Below are positions 44,564-53,185 of a stretch of 64,000 nucleotides of DNA, in pieces. The number at the start of each line of letters is the position of its first letter. Positions within the stretch are counted from its first letter, which is position 1. The notes beneath the pieces are model-generated. The model ran no database searches, had not been told where the DNA came from, and worked only from the letters and a program-made list of their open reading frames with translations. The DNA is from Ruminiclostridium herbifermentans (GTDB lineage Bacteria; Bacillota; Clostridia; Acetivibrionales; DSM-1351): contig NZ_CP061336.1 of the NCBI RefSeq assembly GCF_005473905.2, positions 3,650,501-3,714,500 of the forward strand. Direction: 5' to 3'. A program made the position numbers and the translations under genes.

Positions 44564-46348
44564 TCACCCTCCCCACGGTAAAGTAATCTCCACTCTAGTA
44601 CCTTTTCCAAAGGTACTTTCGATACTTATTCCATAATCCTCTCCATAATATAGCCTTATCCTCTGATGTACATTCTTTAGTCCAATATGCTGACCAGGAT
44701 CATTTTCTGCCTCATTCAGGCTTTCAATAACATTCCTCATCTGCTCCTCATCCATTCCGCAGCCATTGTCCTCAACTATAATTCGCAATATTCCACTTTC
44801 CTTTTCGGCATTAAGCGAAATATCACCACCTTCTTCCACCCATTTCAATCCATGTACAACGGCATTTTCCACGATAGGCTGTATAATTAATGGAAGCAGC
44901 TTATAATTCTCAAGTTCGCAACTATAATTCAATTTATAGTTAAATCTATTCCTGTATCTGAACTTTTGAATGTCAAGGTAAGCCTTTACTAAATTAACTT
45001 CTTCATGGAAAAAGACTAGTTCATTCCCTATTTCCAGATTTCGTCTCATTATTTTTCCTAAAAGCATGATAACCTCTGCAACCTCTTCATCTCCATTACA
45101 ATAGGCTCTCATTCTAATTGCTTCTAATGCATTAAAAAGAAAATGTGGATTAATTTGGCTTGCTAGCATTTTCAGCTTTATTTCTCTTTGCCTTATAGCC
45201 AATTGATCCTTTTGCATATTCACTACATACACTTCACTTATCAAGTCATTTATGCTTTTTACCATTACCCCTAAATCTCTTGAAAGCTGACCAATTTCAT
45301 CATTCCCTTCAATGGATGGTAAAAAATCAAAGTTTCCCAAAGCTACAGTATGCATATCCTCACTTATACGCTTTACCCGTTTGCTTATGGTATTGGCAAA
45401 AAATATGAACAAAACTGCAGCCATTACAAAGCTTATCATCATTATTATGAAACCAAGCATAAAGGTTCTCATGACTTTATCAGTAATTGCACCTAAGGGT
45501 ACTAACGATACTATCCGAAACTCCTTATTGTTTGCACTAGGAATAAATGTTTTAACAATGGCTTTTACTTTTTTATCTCCATAAATAATATCATGAATAC
45601 CTGAAGAGATGTCTGAAAGGGTTTTAAGATTCTCAATATCCAACTCTTTATTTACAAATTCAACTTTTTTTGAAGCTAGTACAATTCCTTTGTCGTCCAG
45701 AATAATGGTGTCATAGGATTCATCCTCCACAATAGACGTCAAGCAGCTTTCTTTTATACTGATTACCAAAATTCCAAGGGGTTTTAAATGAATAACACCA
45801 TTGAGTTGTGTTGTAAGTGATAGATAGCTAGAATTCCTATTTGGATTATAAAGCATCTGCCAATAACCCCCTCTATTAAGTGTTCTAGCTTCTTCGAACC
45901 AAGTTTCTCCGTAAATATCATCATCAACAACAATAAATTGCCCACTGTCTAACATCGTTTCATTATATGTATACAGCTTTATATCCTCTATCTCCCTAGA
46001 ATAATAGCGTGTACAATTTATAATCCCTGTGTATCCTGAATAAGCCTCCAACACCTCATTTACGGTTTGATATCTTGTCATTACTGTACGTTCTAGGTTA
46101 CTATCCATGTTAAACTGTCCAAATAGATCTTTGGCCAGCTTTAAAGTTTCATCAAGTCTTCCATATACCCTATCAACGCTGTTGCTAGCCTCATACATTG
46201 CCCTCTCAGTAGCCATATCCATCATGCTAAAGGTCAATACAAATCCGATAAGAAGTACAGGAAGCAATACAACTAAGATATAGGAAAACAAAAGTTTATT
46301 TCTGATATTTACATTATTCAACCATTTTAAAATATGAATTTTCTTCAT
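44564..46348 (-). CDS. YesM-type sensor histidine kinase
   Basis: 594 residues. One membrane helix near residues 20-40 and one near 285-310 enclose an extracellular Cache-like sensor domain. HAMP follows, then the His_kinase domain with the phospho-accepting H402 in SQINPHFLFNALEAIR, and HATPase_c (PLIIQPIVENAVVHGLKW, DNGCGMDEEQM, GLKNVHQRIRLYYG). The kinase and YesN form an operon. These kinases sense extracellular sugars directly or through a binding protein. The orphan solute-binding lipoprotein at 38.2-39.9 kb is the obvious candidate. Confidence 0.94.
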   Translation of the reverse strand: MKKIHILKWLNNVNIRNKLLFSYILVVLLPVLLIGFVLTFSMMDMATERAMYEASNSVDRVYGRLDETLKLAKDLFGQFNMDSNLERTVMTRYQTVNEVLEAYSGYTGIINCTRYYSREIEDIKLYTYNETMLDSGQFIVVDDDIYGETWFEEARTLNRGGYWQMLYNPNRNSSYLSLTTQLNGVIHLKPLGILVISIKESCLTSIVEDESYDTIILDDKGIVLASKKVEFVNKELDIENLKTLSDISSGIHDIIYGDKKVKAIVKTFIPSANNKEFRIVSLVPLGAITDKVMRTFMLGFIIMMISFVMAAVLFIFFANTISKRVKRISEDMHTVALGNFDFLPSIEGNDEIGQLSRDLGVMVKSINDLISEVYVVNMQKDQLAIRQREIKLKMLASQINPHFLFNALEAIRMRAYCNGDEEVAEVIMLLGKIMRRNLEIGNELVFFHEEVNLVKAYLDIQKFRYRNRFNYKLNYSCELENYKLLPLIIQPIVENAVVHGLKWVEEGGDISLNAEKESGILRIIVEDNGCGMDEEQMRNVIESLNEAENDPGQHIGLKNVHQRIRLYYGEDYGISIESTFGKGTRVEITLPWGG

Positions 46349-46733
46349 TTTCTTAACCTTAAAATATCTACATTAATTGTGATATACGTAACCCTTCTGA
46401 AGAAAATATTTATCCACAAATAGCACAAACAGGAAATCTTTTAATACCAACAATATATCATATTCAAATATTAAGGTAAAGCAGCTTACATCCTATTTTA
46501 TTGCTTTTTCAGTAATTTCGTTATTATTTGCCGAAAAAAGTCTCTAGAAGTTTAAAATGTTCAATTTCCAAATGAGGTGATTTCTGCGAAATTTCTGTGA
46601 AATGACGATTTAGCTATTTCATATAAAATACTACGCAATTGTAGCAAAATACTTTTGACTAAAAAGTTTATTGTTTAAATCCATTTACAAATTTATATTA
46701 TTGACATAAGTACCAATTAAAAGTAAATTAAAT

Positions 46734-46759
46734 AAACACTACAGGTGTGTGTAGTGTTT
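46734..46759 (-). terminator. Probable terminator of the chemosensory operon
   Basis: AAACACTACA and TGTAGTGTTT form a 10-bp stem with a 6-nt loop. On the minus strand TTTATTTAATTT follows. It lies about 175 bp after the last CheW gene. The rest of the 46349-46933 gap is AT-rich and shows no gene. Confidence 0.55.
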
Positions 46760-46933
46760 AAATCATTTTTTAAGTCATGTATTTTTAAAAATCTAAATTT
46801 TGTAAAAACCCAATTAGAATAAATTTGATATTTTCTTACTTATAGCTTTACATATCTCCAATATTTTTAAAAATCCATCAAGAATGTTTTCATAGTATTT
46901 TTTAAGGGAAACAATAAAAAAGTTGACTCTAGG

Positions 46934-48721
46934 CTACATAAAACTTAGTACAAATGAAAGATCTAGTAACAATACCACTCTCTTGCCTTCATTTAATTTA
47001 GCAATGGAATCTACACACTTATCAATTCCATTTCCATCGAGTATAGCTGAAACCTTTTCAAGGATATTATTTGGTAGCTTTAAAACTTCAGTGGCATAAT
47101 CTATCATTATCCCAATTCGCCTGTGATTGAACTCCACAACTAAAAACTTTGAAGATTCACTGGATGATGATTCATCATTAAACATTGTTTTTAAGTTCAA
47201 AACAGGAATCACTTCTCCACGAAGATTTACCATTCCATCAATAAAAGCCGGAGCTCCTGGAAAATGAACAATATCACTTATTCTATTTATTTCTTTCACA
47301 TATTTGATTCTTATTCCAAACTCATTATCTCCTAACTTAAATACAACAACATGTTCAAGGTTAGATTCTGTTTCATCATTTACTGTCAATGTACTGTTCA
47401 TTATTTCTTTACTACTATCTATAGATAAGAAGCTGTTAACATCTTCAGCTGTAATAAGATTAAAAGTGTTCAATAGCATTACAAGTCTTGTTCCATTATT
47501 TAATTCCAAAAATCCTTTTATATATTCCATTTTGGACAAATTTGCAATTTGGTTACTCAAAGAATCTTTGCGTGTTCTTATAACCTGGGACACTTTATCA
47601 ACAATAACTCCAAATTTATAATTTCCATTATCTACAATTACAATACGGCTATACTCATTTAATTGATTTGAATCTACGTTTAATAATGTGCCTAAATTTA
47701 TTACAGCAAGAAGCTGATTTCTGATAGAAATAACACCTGCAACATAGTCTGGCGTATTTGGGACCTTCACAATTTCAGGTATTCTTATAATTTCATTTAC
47801 ATCGTTAACACTAAATGCGTATTCTTCTTCACCAATACTAGATATAATAAACTGCTCTTCTTCCTGTGATAATTTATTTGAAGCATTGTCAGATATATTC
47901 TGTATTTGATTTTGATTTATGTATTCTTGACAATTATTCTCAAGCTTACTTAATTTAGACGCGTCTAACACCATAATAATTCTTTTCCCATCATTCAATA
48001 ATAGGATACTAGTTATTACTCCACCGTCAATTTCTTTAATACTTTCAGGCGGTTCCTTAATTACCGATTCATCAACACTAAGTACTTCTGAAACTTTGTC
48101 AGCAATTATCCCAACCTTTTTTCCATTAATTTCGATTATAACAATCCTTGTTCCCTCTTCGTAATCAGATGCAGCTATACCAAACAATTTTCTACTGTCT
48201 ATTACTGGCAACAACTCTCCTCTTAAGCAGCATAAGCCTGTGATAAAGTCAGAAGCATTAGGTACTTTAGTCATTAATGGTAAACGAATGATTTCTTTTA
48301 CATTAGATATTTCCAATGCAAATTCTTCATCTTCAATCCTGAAAATTACCATATCTGTCTTTTTTGTTTCTGCTACTAAATCCTCTTCTTCAGCTTTGTA
48401 AGACACCTTGTCAACATCTTTATTAGCTTTCGGAAGTATTTGGACTATTTCTTCTTTATTCTCATTTTTGATTTTATCAGTCTTTTTGTTTTTTACAACT
48501 TTCTCATCAGCAACAACTTTTTCATTCAAGTTCAATAATATATCCTGTTGACCTTGTATGGCTTCATTTTTGTTTAAAGACTTCTCTTGCGTAAGATTTT
48601 CAATATTTGTCACTGGGATTTCAACATCAATTTGCTTTTTAGCCATTTGCTTCTTGCTCGTCATTTCCTTTTTCATCTTTTCAAAATTAGTATTCCCTTT
48701 TCTACTGCCTCTTGTTGCCAT
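46934..48721 (-). CDS. Triple CheW-domain protein with basic N-terminal extension
   Basis: About 595 residues with three CheW domains in tandem. They start near TDMVIFRIEDEEFALEI, QFIISSIGEEEYAFSV and VVFKLGDNEFGIRI, each followed by the family pattern VPNxxxxxxGxxxxRxxLLPVI. A ~120-residue charged, Lys-rich N-terminus precedes them. CheW links receptors to CheA. Three domains in one chain could cross-link several receptors or kinases in an array. ATG 48721 follows GGTGAACATTG and lies within the end of the ParA gene, so the two are translationally coupled. A second triple CheW lies at 57.7 kb. Confidence 0.9.
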   Translation of the reverse strand: MATRGSRKGNTNFEKMKKEMTSKKQMAKKQIDVEIPVTNIENLTQEKSLNKNEAIQGQQDILLNLNEKVVADEKVVKNKKTDKIKNENKEEIVQILPKANKDVDKVSYKAEEEDLVAETKKTDMVIFRIEDEEFALEISNVKEIIRLPLMTKVPNASDFITGLCCLRGELLPVIDSRKLFGIAASDYEEGTRIVIIEINGKKVGIIADKVSEVLSVDESVIKEPPESIKEIDGGVITSILLLNDGKRIIMVLDASKLSKLENNCQEYINQNQIQNISDNASNKLSQEEEQFIISSIGEEEYAFSVNDVNEIIRIPEIVKVPNTPDYVAGVISIRNQLLAVINLGTLLNVDSNQLNEYSRIVIVDNGNYKFGVIVDKVSQVIRTRKDSLSNQIANLSKMEYIKGFLELNNGTRLVMLLNTFNLITAEDVNSFLSIDSSKEIMNSTLTVNDETESNLEHVVVFKLGDNEFGIRIKYVKEINRISDIVHFPGAPAFIDGMVNLRGEVIPVLNLKTMFNDESSSSESSKFLVVEFNHRRIGIMIDYATEVLKLPNNILEKVSAILDGNGIDKCVDSIAKLNEGKRVVLLLDLSFVLSFM

Positions 48722-49478
48722 CAATGTTCACCAGCCTTTCAACAATATGATCAAACTGCCTCGCAGCTTCCCTATCACTTTCATAAACCGTTCTGCCTAG
48801 CTTCCCGGTTTCGGTAATCTTTACTCTACGATATATTGGTTCTGTCAATACATCACTTCCAGAAAAGAATTCTTTAACGAATTCAAGGTTTTCTTTACTA
48901 TCGCTAGTTCTCTCATCATACATGTTAGGTACCACCAGTGAAATCATAGTTGAATCCAGTCCTAAATCTGAAAGGTATTCGTAAATATTCCCAATCGCCC
49001 TTACCGATGCAGCCTCAACTTGAACTGGTACAATAATTTTATCTACGTAATATAACGCAGCATCATTTATCCTGCTTCTTTGTGGTCCGCAATCTATAAT
49101 AACATAATCATAAGCGCTACTTTCTACTTCTTTAAGCTTATTAAATAAATATGAACTTATATTATGTTCTTTATAAAGTTCTAAATTTATTAGATCAATA
49201 CGTCTGGAAGGTAATAAATCAAGGTTTTCTCTTGCATGAATAATACATTCGAATAGACTTACTCTTTCATTTTCAACTGCAATATTATAAAAGCTTTTTT
49301 TATAGTCTTCTGAAGTAAATCCAAGAAAAAGACTTGCGTCATTTTGTCCATCCATATCTATAAGCAATACCTTTTTCCCTTTTATCGCAAGACCGTGTGC
49401 AACATGCACCGCGATGGTACTTTTACCAATGCCACCCTTATTATTTAATACAGCAAACTTTTTTAATCTTCCATCCAT
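48702..49478 (-). CDS. ParA/MinD-family ATPase of a chemosensory operon
   Basis: 258 residues. The deviant Walker A NNKGGIGKST holds K14 and K19. Walker A-prime LLIDMDGQND and Walker B YVIIDCGPQRS follow. ParA proteins form ATP-dependent dimers on DNA or membranes and position cargo. Within chemotaxis operons such ATPases (PpfA, ParC) place cytoplasmic or polar receptor clusters. It overlaps the last CheW gene by 20 bp. The receptor in this operon is soluble, so a role in segregating a cytoplasmic cluster fits. No ParB gene is present. Confidence 0.88.
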   Translation of the reverse strand: MDGRLKKFAVLNNKGGIGKSTIAVHVAHGLAIKGKKVLLIDMDGQNDASLFLGFTSEDYKKSFYNIAVENERVSLFECIIHARENLDLLPSRRIDLINLELYKEHNISSYLFNKLKEVESSAYDYVIIDCGPQRSRINDAALYYVDKIIVPVQVEAASVRAIGNIYEYLSDLGLDSTMISLVVPNMYDERTSDSKENLEFVKEFFSGSDVLTEPIYRRVKITETGKLGRTVYESDREAARQFDHIVERLVNIDGNKRQ

Positions 49479-49741
49479 ACTGATTTATCTCCTTGCGTAC
49501 CTTAGGTCATATTTCCAGTCCAAGATTGAGTTCAAAATGCCCAAAAGATGAGTTTATATCAGCAATTTGGGGTTTAACTTGACTGATACTCACCTATATT
49601 TTCCCATATAAAATAAGGATTATTTTTTTCTAGATATTTATGGCTGTCTTTTTGATACTCTAATGAATAACATGAAAATCATCGAAAAACATAATCTTTA
49701 AAGTTACACCATACCCTCAACATTAAATATATAATTTCATT

Positions 49742-50926
49742 CTAATTATGAACAAGCTGCATAATATCAAGAGGATTTATTATCAGAACAACCTTTCCAT
49801 TACCTAACAAAGTTGAGCCTGATATTCCCGGAATTGATGATAGTTGTCCATCAAGTGTCTTCACAACAAATTCCTGTTCACTTTTAAGCTTGTCTACAAA
49901 AATGGCATATTTCTCCGCACCGTTTGATATAATAACTGCATTTAACTCATCTTGTGTATCATCAATTTCATCCATAAGAAAAATTTTACTTAACCATTCT
50001 GCACCAAGTACTTCACCTCTTAAGTGAGTAAAACATTTACCATTATACATATGAATATTGTCCTTTTTTATCTTTGCAGTTCCGTATATATACTCCAAAG
50101 GGAAAATATAGCTTTCGCCGGACACTTCAACAATTAATCCTCTAGAAACTGCTAACGTCAGTGGCAGTTGAATAGTCATTTTTGTTCCTTTATCTACTTC
50201 GCTCTCTATGGTTACATTTCCATTAATTTTCATAATATTGCTTTTGACAATATCCATACCAACTCCCCTACCGGATACTTCAGTAATTTGTCTAGCTGTA
50301 CTAAAACCAGGAAGGAAAATAAGATTAACCAATTGAGTTCTATTCAACAACTCAGCTTCACTTCTTGAAATAAAACCCTTTTCAATAGCTTTTTCCTTTA
50401 ATTTTTCAGCATCCATTCCTTTTCCATCATCTTCTATTTCTATATACACATTTTTATTTTTATTGTAAGCCCTTAATATAATTTTGCCTGTTTCGGCTTT
50501 TCCTTTTAATGATCGTTCTTCAGGATTTTCAATACCATGGTCTGCAGCATTTCGTATTAAATGAACTAATGGATCACTAATTTGCTCGATAATGGTTTTA
50601 TCAATCTCAGTACTTTCTCCTTCCATAATCAAATCCATTTTCTTACCGGTACTCTGAGCTATATCTCTTACCACACGGGGCATTTTTTGAAATACAGTTC
50701 GCACCTCTACCATCCTTATGGACATAATAGCATTCTGAAGTTCATCCGAGATTCTGTTTACATAAGCTCCTACTTGCTTTACTTCTTTAGACATCTCAGG
50801 TAGATCATACTCCACATTTAGCTTTGTAGAAATATGCATAAATGAATTCTTTGCAATTAACAACTCAGAAATCATATTCATCATTTTGTCAATTTTTTCT
50901 TGGCTTACTCTGATACTCTGGGCCAC
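49742..50926 (-). CDS. cheA: CheA kinase part: dimerisation, ATPase and CheW-like domains
   Basis: 394 residues: P3 (SIRVSQEKIDKMMNMISELLIAK), P4 ATPase (PLVHLIRNAADHGIE, EIEDDGKGMD, GRGVGMDIVKSNIMKINGN) and a P5 CheW-like domain. On its own it has no phospho-accepting HPt. The only available start is a GTG at 50926 with no ribosome site. The previous frame ends 6 bp before it after an A_AAA_AAC heptamer, and a -1 shift there joins the two frames into one full CheA. It is therefore best read as the 3' half of cheA, made by frameshifting or cut off by a one-base deletion. Confidence 0.88.
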   Translation of the reverse strand: MAQSIRVSQEKIDKMMNMISELLIAKNSFMHISTKLNVEYDLPEMSKEVKQVGAYVNRISDELQNAIMSIRMVEVRTVFQKMPRVVRDIAQSTGKKMDLIMEGESTEIDKTIIEQISDPLVHLIRNAADHGIENPEERSLKGKAETGKIILRAYNKNKNVYIEIEDDGKGMDAEKLKEKAIEKGFISRSEAELLNRTQLVNLIFLPGFSTARQITEVSGRGVGMDIVKSNIMKINGNVTIESEVDKGTKMTIQLPLTLAVSRGLIVEVSGESYIFPLEYIYGTAKIKKDNIHMYNGKCFTHLRGEVLGAEWLSKIFLMDEIDDTQDELNAVIISNGAEKYAIFVDKLKSEQEFVVKTLDGQLSSIPGISGSTLLGNGKVVLIINPLDIMQLVHN

Positions 50927-50931
50927 GCTAC

Positions 50932-51960
50932 TTATAGGCTGTTTTTTTCTGATACCTCAGGAGTAATTGGCAATACCTTTTGTGAAATGTAGCAGGAACC
51001 AGATTCAATACATACAATCGATGCACCAATTTTTCCGAGAATTTCGATCTCATTTAAGTCAATATTATCATTAGCATCAACAGCATTTATAAAAGCTTTA
51101 AAATAATCTGTAACACTATAACTTAAATCAATAAGGCTTTTATCAAAGCTGATAACCTTATCTCTCACTAGCACTAATAAACTTTCAAAGTTGTGAACAA
51201 CTTCTGAGAATTTCCTTAGTCCTGAAAAAAGTGGATTTTTTGCAGATAGAGCTGAAAGATATATTCCTGTTCCACCTTTAATGCTGTGGACAGACCTAAA
51301 TATATCATTTATTGCCTCTCTGTTATCTGAATTCTTGTCTAACTCTATTAGCAAATAATTCTCAATTCTCTCAATATGTTCTGTACTCTCAAGAAGAAAT
51401 TGTTCTTTCATCCCTTCGGCCAGGCCGTTTTTAAACTCTTCTGTCTGAAGTATATCCAATTCAACCTCTTCCTTAGGTTCTCCTTCAGATACGCTTGTAT
51501 TTAGTTCAAGTTTCTTGCATTTTTCATGAGCAATCTTAAGTCTTTCCAAAACTGAATTTTCATTCTGCTCATTTATAAAGTCTATAAAAATTTCATTTTC
51601 GTCAGTTGTTCCCTGTTCTTTAATTTTGCTAAGCAAATTGGCTATATAAGTATTCAAAAAATCCACTAATAAAAGCAAACTATCAATAAGCTCAGTATTT
51701 ACTGTAATATCTCTCTTTCTTATAGCATCAAGTGTAACCTCTACCTCATAACTGAGACTTGTTATAATTGAAAGACCCACGAAGGAAGAACCGCCTTTTA
51801 TAGAATGAGCCCTTCTATAAATATCATTGATTAACTCAGTATCCTCAGAACAAACTTCAAGCTTCAAAATTTCCTTCTCAAGTCCCTTTAGAGATTCCAT
51901 CCATTCTTCAATAAACATTTTAACAACATCTATATCTTCTAAATAAATCCTACTGCTCAT
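50932..51960 (-). CDS. cheA: CheA N-terminal part: two HPt domains
   Basis: 342 residues with two histidine phosphotransfer domains, carrying the phospho-acceptor motifs RAHSIKGGSSF and SVHSIKGGTG. A linker follows and ends in EVSEKNSL and a TAA. In classical CheA the HPt is joined to the kinase. Here the kinase begins in the -1 frame (GTG 50926). Two HPt domains are unusual for a chemotaxis CheA and recall kinases of gliding or pilus systems. The ATG follows GGAGTG, 17 bp after the CheY stop. Confidence 0.9.
   Translation of the reverse strand: MSSRIYLEDIDVVKMFIEEWMESLKGLEKEILKLEVCSEDTELINDIYRRAHSIKGGSSFVGLSIITSLSYEVEVTLDAIRKRDITVNTELIDSLLLLVDFLNTYIANLLSKIKEQGTTDENEIFIDFINEQNENSVLERLKIAHEKCKKLELNTSVSEGEPKEEVELDILQTEEFKNGLAEGMKEQFLLESTEHIERIENYLLIELDKNSDNREAINDIFRSVHSIKGGTGIYLSALSAKNPLFSGLRKFSEVVHNFESLLVLVRDKVISFDKSLIDLSYSVTDYFKAFINAVDANDNIDLNEIEILGKIGASIVCIESGSCYISQKVLPITPEVSEKNSL
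50941..50947 (-). other. A_AAA_AAC slippery heptamer at the cheA frame junction
   Basis: On the minus strand the codons GAA AAA AAC contain a canonical X_XXY_YYZ slippery site in the zero frame. A -1 slip gives CAG CCT ATA AGT AGC GTG, which leads straight into the kinase frame. GAGGT, able to pair with 16S rRNA, ends 6 nt before the heptamer. An eighth A would also repair the frame, so a one-base deletion or undercall is the alternative. Confidence 0.6.
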
Positions 51961-51977
51961 AATTTCACTCCTCTACC

Positions 51978-52346
51978 TCAAAGAAGTCTTTTTATTGTCT
52001 TAACAAGCTTTTCTGGGTCAGTTGGTTTTATCATATGGATTCCTGCACCTAACTGTTCTTTTAGGTAACTAACTTTGTATTCCTCTTCTGTTGAAACTAT
52101 AATTATTGGAATATGTATTCCATGTACATGCATATTTCTTATTAATTCATAACCATCCATTTTAGGCATATTGATGTCAGTAACAATTAATCTATAGTCT
52201 CCGCTAAGTAGTTTTTCAAGTGCAATTGCTCCATTTTCAGCTGTCTCAACTTGATAGCCAAACATTTTTAGAATATAACTATGAAAATTTCTGACCATTT
52301 CAGAATCATCAACCACCAAGATTTCTTTTTTAATGTTTTGCTTCAT
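51978..52346 (-). CDS. CheY-like single-domain response regulator
   Basis: 122 residues, one receiver domain. D13/D14 form the acidic pocket, D57 (LIVTDINMPKMDG) is the phospho-acceptor, and MIKPT carries the conserved Lys. There is no output domain. It probably takes phosphate from the split CheA that follows 18 bp downstream. The ATG follows GGAGGCAAT. It lies between cheR and cheA and is one of three CheY-like proteins in the operon. Confidence 0.92.
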   Translation of the reverse strand: MKQNIKKEILVVDDSEMVRNFHSYILKMFGYQVETAENGAIALEKLLSGDYRLIVTDINMPKMDGYELIRNMHVHGIHIPIIIVSTEEEYKVSYLKEQLGAGIHMIKPTDPEKLVKTIKRLL

Positions 52347-52360
52347 ATTGCCTCCTGTAC

Positions 52361-53185
52361 TTATTTAGGCCTGGAATACACAATGGTATCACCTATTCTT
52401 TGAACTTTATAAGCTGATGATATTCTCCCTACAGATTCTGAATGTCCAAGGAATATAAAACCGCCAGGATTTAAAGCCTCATAAAAATTTGACAAAACGT
52501 TCTTTCTTGACTCATCATCAAAATATATTAAACAATTTCTACAGAATATAAAGTCACATCCGTTAATATTTGCCATTGCATTTTCATCCATTAAGTTAAT
52601 CCTCTTGAATGTTATAGGCTTCCGTACATTTAAGTTTATCAAGTGCTTATCATGACGTCTTGTAAAATACTTTTTCAAATATTCAGGCGGTACATCTTTT
52701 ACAGATCTATTCTCATAAAGTCCAATTCTGGCATATTGTAATACTTCGGTATTTATATCAGAAGCCAGTATCTGAACTTCCCATTTTTCATATTTATCGA
52801 GCATTTCTTGAAGAATGATAGATAAAGTATAGGGTTCTTCTCCAGTAGAGCAGGCTGCGCACCAAATTTTTATTTTTTTCTTACTTTCATTTTCCTTTTC
52901 AAACAATGGAAGGATATCTTCAGCAAAGTTACGCAATTGCGGAAAATCACGGAAAAAGTATGTCTCATTTACTGTAAGATCATTAACTAACTGATCAAAT
53001 TCTGATGTATCCTCAGAAAATTTCAGCATAATGTAATACTCGCTCAGCCTGTCTATTTCAAGAATTTCAGCGCGCTTTTCTATTCTCTTCTGGACAAAAT
53101 ACTTTTTATTATATTCATAATAAATTCCAGTTCTTTTATAAATTAATTTAATGAATTTATCAAATAATTCATCAGATAATATCAT
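52361..53185 (-). CDS. cheR: CheR chemoreceptor glutamate methyltransferase
   Basis: 274 residues. The N-terminal helical domain (FIKLIYKRTGIYYEYNKKYF) is followed by the SAM-binding domain, with IKIWCAACSTGEEPYTLSI (SAM loop), LASDINTEVLQYAR and DFIFCRNCLIYFD. It methylates receptor glutamates and works against CheB. Its start overlaps the stop of the HEAT-repeat gene by 4 bp (ATGA), so translation is coupled. Its presence means that adaptation by methylation is possible for the soluble receptor in this operon. Confidence 0.95.
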   Translation of the reverse strand: MILSDELFDKFIKLIYKRTGIYYEYNKKYFVQKRIEKRAEILEIDRLSEYYIMLKFSEDTSEFDQLVNDLTVNETYFFRDFPQLRNFAEDILPLFEKENESKKKIKIWCAACSTGEEPYTLSIILQEMLDKYEKWEVQILASDINTEVLQYARIGLYENRSVKDVPPEYLKKYFTRRHDKHLINLNVRKPITFKRINLMDENAMANINGCDFIFCRNCLIYFDDESRKNVLSNFYEALNPGGFIFLGHSESVGRISSAYKVQRIGDTIVYSRPK

